Assembly (NCBI GenBank): GCA_965365445.1
Contig: CBDUBS010000221.1
Span: forward strand, 1-5,971
Source: CBDUBS01 sp965365445
Lineage (GTDB): Bacteria; Bacteroidota; Rhodothermia; Rhodothermales; DASSAV01
Length of the DNA: 5,971 bases
Direction: 5' to 3'
Shown: positions 1 to 5,037 of the stretch, in pieces
Position numbering within the stretch: position 1 is the first letter of the stretch
How the letters are laid out: each line of letters starts with the position of its first letter
Program-made: the position numbers and the translations under genes
The notes under the pieces: generated by a model
Told to the model about the DNA's origin: nothing
The model's database searches: none
Seen by the model: the letters and a program-made list of their open reading frames with translations, nothing else

Positions 1-743
1 GATTGGGCGACCGGGGTGAGAATGAGTTCGGCGACGTTGACGTGCGCGGGGCGGGTAGCGCAGTACACGACCGCGTCGGCGATGTCCTCCCCGGCAAGGG
101 GGGTCATGCCTTCGTAGACGGCGTCGGCGCGCGGGCGGTCGCCGGAGAACCGGACCAGGCTGAATTCCGTGTTGGTCAAACCGGGATCGACGGAAGTGAC
201 CCGTACGTTCGTTCCGTGGAGGTCCATCTTCAGCCCTTCGGTGATGGCGGCTACGGCGTGTTTGGTGGCGCAGTATACCGTGCCGCCGGGGTAGACCGTG
301 TGCCCGGCCGTCGAGCCGATGTTGATGATGTGGCCGCTGTTGCGGGCGGCCATGCCGGGGGCTATGAAGCGGGTGACGTAGAGCAGCCCCTTCACGTTGG
401 TATCCACCATCCGGTCGATGTCCTCGATGCGGTTTTCGTAGACCTTGTCGAGCGCCCTGGAGAGGCCGGCGTTGTTGACGAGCACGTCGATGGGGCGCCA
501 GGCTTCGGGGAGCGCCTGGAGGGCTGCTTCTACGGCGGCGGCATCCCGCACGTCGAGGCCGAAAGAATGGGTTTCGGCTCCGAACTCATCCCGGAGCCGG
601 GCGGCGAGATCCTCCAGCCGGTCCTCCCGGCGGGCGCACAGCAGCAGCCGGGCTCCGTGGCGGGCGAATGCCAGGGCGCACGCTTCCCCGATACCGGAGG
701 AGGCTCCGGTGATGAATACGGTTTTACCGCTCAGATCGAACAT
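1..743 (-). CDS. ydfG: Short-chain dehydrogenase/reductase, YdfG-like (3' end cut by window)
   Basis: This is a classical cytosolic SDR oxidoreductase, closest from memory to E. coli YdfG (NADP-dependent 3-hydroxy acid / serine 3-dehydrogenase). I read 247 residues from the ATG at 743-741. The Rossmann dinucleotide motif TGASSGIG is at residues 12-19, and Arg38-Arg39 at the end of beta-2 favour NADP(H). NNAG is at 90-93 and the catalytic tetrad is Asn116, Ser144, Tyr157 and Lys161 (YCATK). The stretches HGHIINIGSTAG-like (137-147) and PGLTNTEFSLVRF (187-199) match the YdfG subgroup. The frame runs off the window after PVAQ plus two bases; the family usually ends about ten residues later, so only the tail is missing. 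It lies 88 bases downstream of the TPR gene on the same strand, with no clear terminator between them, so co-transcription is possible. No Shine-Dalgarno sequence is visible. The family is secure; the physiological substrate is not. Confidence 0.94.
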   Translation of the reverse strand, partial: MFDLSGKTVFITGASSGIGEACALAFARHGARLLLCARREDRLEDLAARLRDEFGAETHSFGLDVRDAAAVEAALQALPEAWRPIDVLVNNAGLSRALDKVYENRIEDIDRMVDTNVKGLLYVTRFIAPGMAARNSGHIINIGSTAGHTVYPGGTVYCATKHAVAAITEGLKMDLHGTNVRVTSVDPGLTNTEFSLVRFSGDRPRADAVYEGMTPLAGEDIADAVVYCATRPAHVNVAELILTPVAQ

Positions 744-831
744 GGACGGGCAGGGAAAAATCGTTGAGGATGAACGCGCCGGATAAAATAGGGCGGAAGC
801 AAGCGAGATTGAACGGCCGGCGGCAGAAAGG

Positions 832-2244
832 TCAGCTATCCAGGCCCAGCCGGCGGCGCATCTGGGCGTCGCGGTACAGGTCCGGGTAGGTAAGCTGGAA
901 CTCCTCCTTGGTGCGCGGGTCGAGGCGGAACGCGATTTTCAGGGACCGGATGCTCTCGTCGGAGCGGCCCAGAGCGAACAGGGCTTTGGCCTGCTGGAAG
1001 TACGCGCCCGCCGAGTCGGGTTGCAGCGAGAGCGCGCGTTTGTATGCCGACAGGGCTTCCTCGAAGCGGTGCGCTTCGAAGAGCGTCTCGGCGTAGTCCA
1101 GCCAGGCTTCCCGGTTCTCCGGGTCGATTTCGATGACCCGGGCGTAGGACTCCAGCGCTTCCGGAAGCCGCCCGGCATTGTACTCGCAATCGGCGCGGGC
1201 GTACCAGAACTCGCCGATCTCCGGGTTGAGATCGATGGCCCGGGTAAAATGGCCCAGGGCTTCATCGAACCGTTCGAGGGCGTCCAGGCAGCAGCCCAGG
1301 CCGTACCACGCTTCGGCATAGGTGGCTTCCTCGGCGAGGGCGAGCTCGAAGTAGGAGACGGCCGTATCGAATTGCTGGAGCTCTTCGTAGGCCAGGGCGA
1401 TGTTGTAGTAGGTGGCGGCGTCGCCTCCTTCCATGTCCAGGACGTGCTGGTAGCTTTCCACCGCTTCCGAGAGCTTGCCCAGGTTGGCCAGCGCGTTGCC
1501 CCGGTTGTAGTGGGCCGAGGCAAAATCCTCCTGGATTACGATGGACATGTCGTACGAATCGACGGCTTCCTGATACCGGCCCATACGGTTGAGCACGATG
1601 CCGCGGTTGTACCACGCATCCGAGGAATAGGGTTCGGCGTCGATGTGGCGGTCGTAAGCCTCGATGCTGCGCTCGTTCTCCCCGATCCGGTCGTAGCAGA
1701 AGCCGAGCTCGTACCAGGCTTCCTGGTGTTCCGGGTTGACGGCGACGCACTGCCGGAACGCCTCGACGGCTTCATCGATGCGTTCCAGGCGCTCCAGGGT
1801 AACCCCGCGGTTGAACCACGCTTCTTCATTCAACGGGTCGATTTCGAGAGCCTGTCCGTAGGCGTCGAGGGCTTCGTCGCTGCGGTCGATGTTGTCGAGC
1901 GTGATGCCCCGGTTGATGAGCGTTTCGGGATCGGCCGGGTTGAGGAGCAGGGCCTGGTCGTAGGCGTCGAGGGCTTCCTCGTGGCGGGAAAGGTTGCTCA
2001 GCAGGATGCCCCGTCGCAACCAGCCGTCCGAGGAATACGGCTGGTTTTCCAGCAGCCGGTCGATTACCCCCAGCGCGTCGTCGAAGCGGGCGTGTTCGAA
2101 ATAGTACGTGGCGATGTCTTCCAGGCTTTCCGAATCGAAGTACCCCGAAGCGCCCTGTTCCTCGTAAGCGGCTACGAGGTCGTTCAGGCGGGTTTCATCG
2201 GCCGGGTCTTCGTAATCATCGAAACCGAAGTTGAACATGCTCAT
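832..2244 (-). CDS. Twelve-repeat tetratricopeptide (TPR) protein
   Basis: A 470-residue, strongly acidic protein made almost entirely of TPRs, which are helix-turn-helix repeats that form a superhelical protein-binding scaffold. Residues 1-37 are an Asp/Glu-rich N-terminus (FDDYEDPADE). Residues 38-445 are twelve 34-residue repeats in strict register. A 25-residue tail ends in RRRLGLDS. There is no signal peptide or membrane segment, so it is probably cytoplasmic. Typical repeat positions are visible: W/Y at 4, G or A at 8, Y/F near 24 and P at 32 in most repeats. From memory, similar acidic TPR proteins of about 450-470 residues are widespread and uncharacterised in Bacteroidota. I chose the ATG at 2244 because AAAAAGGA lies about 11 bases upstream. 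An ATG six bases further in (2238) and one at 2313 are alternatives, but the 2313 extension has no TPR-like or acidic character. It probably leads a unit with the downstream SDR gene. Its partner proteins cannot be inferred. Confidence 0.95.
   Translation of the reverse strand: MSMFNFGFDDYEDPADETRLNDLVAAYEEQGASGYFDSESLEDIATYYFEHARFDDALGVIDRLLENQPYSSDGWLRRGILLSNLSRHEEALDAYDQALLLNPADPETLINRGITLDNIDRSDEALDAYGQALEIDPLNEEAWFNRGVTLERLERIDEAVEAFRQCVAVNPEHQEAWYELGFCYDRIGENERSIEAYDRHIDAEPYSSDAWYNRGIVLNRMGRYQEAVDSYDMSIVIQEDFASAHYNRGNALANLGKLSEAVESYQHVLDMEGGDAATYYNIALAYEELQQFDTAVSYFELALAEEATYAEAWYGLGCCLDALERFDEALGHFTRAIDLNPEIGEFWYARADCEYNAGRLPEALESYARVIEIDPENREAWLDYAETLFEAHRFEEALSAYKRALSLQPDSAGAYFQQAKALFALGRSDESIRSLKIAFRLDPRTKEEFQLTYPDLYRDAQMRRRLGLDS
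910..2133 (-). repeat. Array of 12 gap-free 102-bp TPR-coding units
   Basis: Residues 38-445 of the TPR protein divide into exactly twelve 34-residue units with no insertion or deletion, so the DNA has a 102-bp period over 1224 bases. The units are diverged in sequence. The best-conserved positions are W/Y4, the A or G at 8, EA at 19-20 and P32. An N-R-G triplet at positions 6-8 occurs in units 3, 4, 6 and 7, and a related RRG in unit 2. Unit 1 is the most degenerate. This is a protein-level repeat, not a satellite or mobile repeat. Confidence 0.9.
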
Positions 2245-2313
2245 AGGACGCCGGATCCTTTTTCCATGAAACAGCGCTGAAGAAAGGCAGCCCTGCGCGG
2301 TGTGCTGAAACAT

Positions 2314-2372
2314 CCTGATGAAACGTTCCGTCGCCGGCCGAGAGGCGCCCGTCGGGCGGGTGTTTCGTCAGG
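2314..2372 (+). promoter_or_regulatory. Long-range 11-bp stem with nested GC hairpin
   Basis: CCTGATGAAAC (2314-2324) pairs with GTTTCGTCAGG (2362-2372) over 11 positions: ten Watson-Crick pairs and one U.G (2319/2367). A further U.G is possible at 2313/2373. The enclosed 37 bases include a second hairpin, CGCCC/GGGCG (2346-2350 with 2354-2358, loop GTC). The non-canonical positions are G.U wobbles only when read as plus-strand RNA; in minus-strand RNA they become A.C mismatches, which weakly favours a plus-strand transcript. No T tract follows, so it is not an intrinsic terminator. It may be a leader structure or an operator; the role is inferred. Confidence 0.4.
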
Positions 2373-2545
2373 GACTATAAGCCGCACAGTGAAAAAGGTT
2401 CAGTTCATAATAACCGGGCTTTCCGCAATTTGCAAGAAGTTAATCCCCTGGAAATACGCTCCGGAGGTTCTGGTGAAATGTCGGAATCCGTTTGTCTCCC
2501 CATCCGTATGGCGTTTATGCGCCTTACCTTCCAGAAGGTTTCCAT

Positions 2546-2591
2546 GCCCGGCGAACTTCATGCACCGGGCCTTACATCGGGCCCTTTTTTT
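2546..2591 (+). promoter_or_regulatory. Attenuator-like alternative hairpins before tmk
   Basis: Two mutually exclusive hairpins lie directly upstream of the tmk start. The first is GCCCGG (2546-2551) with CCGGGC (2565-2570), six perfect pairs and a 13-base loop. The second is GGGCC (2567-2571) with GGCCC (2580-2584), five G-C pairs and an 8-base loop, followed at once by seven T (2585-2591), the form of an intrinsic terminator. They share 2567-2570, so forming the first would prevent the second. That is the layout of a transcription attenuator, ending only 11 bases before the ATG. The second stem is short. It could instead terminate an upstream RNA or be chance in G+C-rich DNA. Confidence 0.4.
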
Positions 2592-2602
2592 CGACCCCGG
2601 CT

Positions 2603-3253
2603 ATGTTCATTACCTTTGAAGGTATCGACGGAAGCGGGAAAAGCACCCAGGCCGGCCTGCTCGTGCGCCGCCTTCAGTCCGAAGGGTATGATTGCGCCTC
2701 GTTTCGTGAGCCCGGCGGCACGGTGCTTTCCGAACGGGTGCGCGATCTCCTGCTCGATCCGTCGCTTGCCATGCATCCGTGGGCGGAGCTGTTGCTTTTT
2801 TCCGCAGCCCGCGCCCAGCTCGTCGCGGAGAAAATCCGCCCCGCCCTGGAATCAGGGCAGGTTGTGGTGTGCGACCGGTTTTTCGACTCGACGACGGCCT
2901 ATCAGGGGGGCGGGAGAGGTCTGGAGGATCTCGGATGGCTGCGGGATTTCAGCCGGCATGTTACGTTCGGCCTCGTTCCGGACCGCACCTACCTCATCGA
3001 GGTCGATCCGGCAACGGCGCTGGAGCGCCGCGCCGCAAAAGCCGCCGACCGCATGGAACAATCCGGCCCGGATTTTTACGAGCGGGTGATCGGTGCGTAC
3101 CGGCTTCTGGCCGAGAGCGAACCCGCCCGGTTCGTATCGCTGGACGGCGGGCTGCCCCCGGATGTGCTTCACGAGCGGATCTGGCGCGACGTGCAATCCA
3201 TGCAGGCGCGGCATCCCGGAACCGCCGGTGCAGGCATCGGTTCATCTTCATGA
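2603..3253 (+). CDS. tmk: Thymidylate kinase (dTMP kinase)
   Basis: This enzyme phosphorylates dTMP to dTDP with ATP, the step shared by de novo and salvage dTTP synthesis; it is a cytosolic homodimer. The product is 216 residues, normal for bacterial Tmk. The P-loop GIDGSGKST is at residues 7-15, REPGGT at 35-40, and the signature DRFFDSTTAYQG at 91-102 includes the DR pair (91-92) that follows beta-3. The P-loop has Gly rather than Arg after the Asp, and the segment at 141-155 carries Arg142, Arg143 and Arg150, so this is the E. coli-like type II arrangement with the catalytic arginine in the LID. The ATG at 2603 gives the standard MFITFEGIDG start. The frame stays open upstream to a TTG at 2492, but that extension looks like nothing in the family. 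No Shine-Dalgarno sequence is seen. The last 16 residues are a Gly/Ala/Ser-rich tail. It is the first gene of a probable tmk-fur unit. Confidence 0.98.
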   Translation: MFITFEGIDGSGKSTQAGLLVRRLQSEGYDCASFREPGGTVLSERVRDLLLDPSLAMHPWAELLLFSAARAQLVAEKIRPALESGQVVVCDRFFDSTTAYQGGGRGLEDLGWLRDFSRHVTFGLVPDRTYLIEVDPATALERRAAKAADRMEQSGPDFYERVIGAYRLLAESEPARFVSLDGGLPPDVLHERIWRDVQSMQARHPGTAGAGIGSSS

Positions 3254-3315
3254 TCGGCTATATGCTGTCCGGACGCCGCCCCCTGCCCGGCGCCTTCCGA
3301 AATCGCCTCCGCCCC

Positions 3316-3789
3316 ATGCTTCTATCCGACCGACAACTCGATGAAGTCCGCAACATTTTCGGCGCTTTTCTGAAGAAACGCGGGCAGCGGCAGACCCCGG
3401 AGCGGTTCGCCGTGCTCGAGGAGATTTACATCTCGGACGACCATTTCGACGCCGACGAGCTGTTTCTTCGCCTGCGAAAAAAAGGCAGCCACATCAGCCG
3501 GGCGACCGTATACAACACCCTGGAGCTTCTTACCGAGTGCGACCTCGTCGTCCGGCATCAGTTCGGGAGCAGCCAGGCCAAGTACGAACGGGCGTACAGC
3601 CGCCGCCAGCACGACCACCTCATCTGCCTGGATTGCAACGCCTTGCTCGAGTTCTGCGACCCGCGCCTCCAGAGCATCCAGGAAATGGTGGCCGGGATCT
3701 ACAAGTTCGAAATCACCCATCACTCGCTGCACATGTACGGCCACTGCATCCGGGAGGACTGCCCCAACAGGCCGCTCGTCGAACACTGA
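3316..3789 (+). CDS. fur: Fur-family metal-dependent transcriptional regulator
   Basis: A 157-residue Fur-family repressor: an N-terminal winged helix with QRQTPERFAVLEEI at 25-37 and recognition helix SRATVYNTLELL at 61-72, then a C-terminal metal-binding dimerisation domain. The structural zinc ligands are Cys104 and Cys107 (CLDC) with Cys144 and Cys149 (HCIREDC). HDH at 99-101, Glu112 and the HHSLHMYGHC segment (135-144) are Fur-like. Glu in the LEF triplet, where PerR has Asp, argues against PerR. Zur remains possible, because metal choice cannot be read reliably from sequence. I chose the ATG at 3316 because it begins at the first helix expected for the family. An in-frame ATG at 3250 overlaps the tmk stop as ATGA and would add 22 residues. 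Either start implies co-transcription with tmk. Neither has a Shine-Dalgarno sequence, and I saw no canonical Fur box in the window. Confidence 0.95.
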   Translation: MLLSDRQLDEVRNIFGAFLKKRGQRQTPERFAVLEEIYISDDHFDADELFLRLRKKGSHISRATVYNTLELLTECDLVVRHQFGSSQAKYERAYSRRQHDHLICLDCNALLEFCDPRLQSIQEMVAGIYKFEITHHSLHMYGHCIREDCPNRPLVEH

Positions 3790-3851
3790 CCGTTACGTGT
3801 CCTGCCGGGCCCGGGTGTATCAGAAGGTAAATCACCGACGTTTCACCCGGC

Positions 3852-3876
3852 GGAGGGAGAATGCTCCTCTTTTTTT
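3852..3876 (+). terminator. Intrinsic terminator after tmk-fur
   Basis: GGAG at 3856-3859 pairs with CTCC at 3864-3867 around an AATG tetraloop. Skipping a bulged G at 3855, the stem extends by three pairs (3852-3854 with 3868-3870). Seven T follow at 3870-3876. The site is 62 bases after the fur stop, where the end of a tmk-fur transcript is expected. The stem is imperfect, so efficiency is uncertain. Confidence 0.55.
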
Positions 3877-3908
3877 CGTATGATCTTTCGAGAACGGCAC
3901 GCCGCCCC

Positions 3909-3940
3909 TTTGATAGTTTCTACGTCAACCGGTAACTTCC
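3909..3940 (+). promoter_or_regulatory. Candidate Bacteroidota-type promoter
   Basis: TTTG at 3909-3912 lies 20 bases before TAACTTCC at 3933-3940. Known Bacteroidota housekeeping promoters have TTTG near -33 and TAnnTTTG near -7 with about this spacing; here TAnnTT matches and the final TG does not. Read as sigma-70, TTGATA (3910-3915) and TAACTT (3933-3938) are 17 bases apart. Transcription would start near 3947, giving a leader of about 30 bases for the gene at 3976. It falls just after a terminator, as expected for a new unit. Confidence 0.35.
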
Positions 3941-3975
3941 CGCCGGTGAAGTCTCTAATCGAATATTCAGCCGGA

Positions 3976-4401
3976 ATGACGCGCGTTGGGGTCAGCCTCC
4001 TCTTCGGAATGATACTCTGGGCCGGGTTTGCCCCTGCGGCCACAGAGGTGGAGATCGATCTGTTCGAGGTGCGGCAAAAAGGGGGAGGGGTCGAAATTAC
4101 GTGGCGCGCCCGAAACGAGGGCGGCATCGTCGGCTACGAACTGTATCGGCGGTTGCCCTGGGAAACGGTGTACGGAAGCCGCCCCCTTTCCGATAACGTA
4201 ATTCCTGCCAGGGGCGCCGGGGTGCTGTATACCTTCAACGACAATTCGGTGTACAAGCAGGCCCAGAGCGAGGATATCGCCTATCAGCTGAAGGCGGTTC
4301 GTAAAGATGCCGTGCGGGAAGTCGTTCGCGAGAAAACGGCCCAGTACGTTTCTACCGCCGCTCGCCGCACCTGGGGCAGCATCAAGGCGATGTTCCAGTA
4401 G
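3976..4401 (+). CDS. Small exported protein with fibronectin III-like domain, function unknown
   Basis: I do not recognise a characterised family. The 141-residue product starts with a Sec signal peptide: positive MTR, hydrophobic core at 4-18, likely cleavage after Ala22 (FAPAA). Residues 25-110 read as a short beta-sandwich domain: alternating EVEIDLFEVRQKGGGVEITW, then a glycine-containing turn, GYELYRR (53-59), and later IAYQLKAVR (101-109). The W..R..EGGIVGYELYR pattern resembles the FN3-like modules common in exported Bacteroidota proteins. The last 30 residues are basic and probably helical, ending RRTWGSIKAMF. There is no lipobox Cys, so it is periplasmic or secreted rather than a lipoprotein. 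The frame is open further upstream to an ATG at 3880, but only the ATG at 3976 places a signal peptide at the N-terminus. It has its own candidate promoter and stands between fur and pyrR without an obvious functional link to either. Confidence 0.8.
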   Translation: MTRVGVSLLFGMILWAGFAPAATEVEIDLFEVRQKGGGVEITWRARNEGGIVGYELYRRLPWETVYGSRPLSDNVIPARGAGVLYTFNDNSVYKQAQSEDIAYQLKAVRKDAVREVVREKTAQYVSTAARRTWGSIKAMFQ

Positions 4402-4406
4402 GGCCC

Positions 4407-4440
4407 GCCGGCAACGCTGTCCCGGCCGTGGAGGTTTTTT
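4407..4440 (+). terminator. Weak terminator-like hairpin plus T6
   Basis: GCCGG (4407-4411) pairs with CCGGC (4422-4426) around a 10-base loop, and six T occur at 4435-4440. It starts five bases after the stop of the exported-protein gene. Eight bases separate the stem from the T tract, more than an efficient intrinsic terminator normally allows, so read-through into pyrR is plausible. Confidence 0.25.
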
Positions 4441-4464
4441 GGGAGCCCCTACATCGCGTTGATC

Positions 4465-4478
4465 TCCCCGGCTGGGGA
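4465..4478 (+). other. Compact hairpin in the pyrR upstream region
   Basis: TCCCC (4465-4469) pairs with GGGGA (4474-4478) across the tetraloop GGCT, 42 bases before the pyrR ATG. No T tract follows. It does not match the PyrR-binding loop consensus (ARUCCnGnGAGGYU) known from Bacillus-type pyr leaders. It may affect pyrR mRNA stability or have no role. Confidence 0.3.
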
Positions 4479-4520
4479 TGCGTATGTGCCCTTTCCGCCG
4501 ATGACCATTGCCTCACGCCT

Positions 4521-5036
4521 ATGCCCCGTACCCTGTACCTCTCCACCGAGCGCGTGCGCCGTACCATCACCCGCCTCGCCTACGAAGTCGTAGAGCGCAA
4601 CCGGGGGGCGGAGAACCTGGAAATCATCGGTATGCGCAACCGCGGCTTTGCCCTCGCGGAAGCCCTCGCCCGGGAAATCAGCCGGATCGAGAACCGGGTG
4701 TTTCAGGTAGGCCGCCTGGATGTGGAACCCTTCCGTGACGACCGCCCCGCCGATATCCCTGCGGAGAGCCGATCTGCCGTCCACACGAGCTTATCCGACC
4801 GGGATGTCATCCTCGTGGATGACGTACTCTTTACGGGCCGCACCGCCCGTGCGGCCCTGGATGCCGTCATCGGTTTCGGCCGCCCCCGTACGATTCAACT
4901 CGTGGTCCTGGTGGATCGGGGCCACCGGGAGTACCCCATTCAGCCGGATTACGTAGGCCGCCTCATTCCGACGAAGTACCGGGAGCGGGTCGTCGTAACG
5001 GTAGACGAAGGGTTCTCTATTTACGTGGAAGAGTAG
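4521..5036 (+). CDS. pyrR: PyrR: pyr operon regulator / uracil phosphoribosyltransferase
   Basis: PyrR is a type I phosphoribosyltransferase-fold protein. In Gram-positive bacteria it binds pyr mRNA when UMP is high and causes attenuation, and it also converts uracil plus PRPP to UMP. The 171-residue product has the family's normal length. The N-terminal helix RVRRTITRLAYEVVERNRG is at 11-29, IGMRNRG (36-42) is typical, and the PRPP-binding loop VILVDDVLFTGRT is at 96-108 with the acidic pair Asp100-Asp101. LVDRGHREYPIQPDYVGR (130-147) and IPTKYRERVVV (149-159) are PyrR signatures that separate it from Upp and hypoxanthine transferases. The ATG at 4521 gives the expected N-terminus; a GTG at 4428 would add 31 residues unlike PyrR. 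No Shine-Dalgarno sequence is visible. No other pyr gene is in the window, and the gene converges with the PASTA gene one base after its stop. Whether it regulates RNA in this lineage is unknown. Confidence 0.97.
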   Translation: MPRTLYLSTERVRRTITRLAYEVVERNRGAENLEIIGMRNRGFALAEALAREISRIENRVFQVGRLDVEPFRDDRPADIPAESRSAVHTSLSDRDVILVDDVLFTGRTARAALDAVIGFGRPRTIQLVVLVDRGHREYPIQPDYVGRLIPTKYRERVVVTVDEGFSIYVEE

Positions 5037-5037
5037 G

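Larger units (their letters stand above)
2245..2602. other. Divergent intergenic spacer between TPR gene and tmk
   Basis: The 358 bases between the two divergent genes must contain both promoters, but none is convincing. Overlapping -10-like hexamers sit at 2374-2379 (minus strand, TATAGT) and 2376-2381 (plus strand, TATAAG), with poor -35 partners. The stretch 2391-2460 is more A+T-rich than its surroundings, as a promoter region would be. No conserved protein is encoded: the open frames here either run into tmk out of frame or have unremarkable composition. Two structured elements, at 2314-2372 and 2546-2591, are listed separately. Confidence 0.6.

Noticed and set aside
3..767. 254-codon open frame on the plus strand over the SDR gene
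   Set aside because: It is the antisense shadow of a gene with a full SDR motif set; the translated product is Gly/Val/Asp-rich with no recognisable family.
744..831. Possible promoter (TTCAAT-N17-TATTTT) for the SDR gene on the minus strand
   Set aside because: Both hexamers are poor matches and read-through from the TPR gene is a simpler explanation; not strong enough to list.
1021..2280. 419-codon plus-strand frame antisense to the TPR gene
   Set aside because: High G+C and the repetitive codon pattern of the TPR gene keep the antisense frame free of stops. The minus-strand product has twelve perfect TPRs, while this one has no domain.
2315..2370. CUGAUGA (plus) and CUGACGA (minus) reminiscent of a hammerhead ribozyme core
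   Set aside because: There is no matching GAAA after a proper stem II and no third stem with a UH cleavage site on either strand. The motifs are the two arms of one inverted repeat.
2587..2618. TTTT-N20-TACCTTTG, a near-perfect Bacteroidota promoter match
   Set aside because: The -7 box lies inside tmk codons 3-6, so a transcript from it would lack the tmk start; it arises from the conserved ITFEG coding sequence.
2302..2619. 105-codon plus-strand frame in the divergent spacer
   Set aside because: The composition is Arg/Pro-rich with no motif, and it ends out of frame inside tmk. Only its last 19 codons are discussed, as a possible leader peptide.
2478..3089. Frame starting at an ATG with a good GGAGG Shine-Dalgarno ten bases upstream
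   Set aside because: It would overlap nearly 500 bases of tmk out of frame and gives a Cys/Arg/Ser-rich product with no family resemblance.
3805..3814. 10-base palindrome CCGGGCCCGG after fur
   Set aside because: As RNA it gives only a three-pair stem, and as DNA it resembles no Fur box or known operator; it is likely chance in G+C-rich DNA.
3916..3960. GUUUCUAC followed by a stem, resembling the purine riboswitch J2/3 and P3
   Set aside because: I cannot find P1, P2, the loop-loop partners or the GACUAU junction, and the downstream gene is an exported protein, not a purine gene.
3961..3968. GAATATTC palindrome just before the exported-protein start
   Set aside because: An 8-base palindrome is expected by chance at this scale, and there are no extended flanking half-sites.
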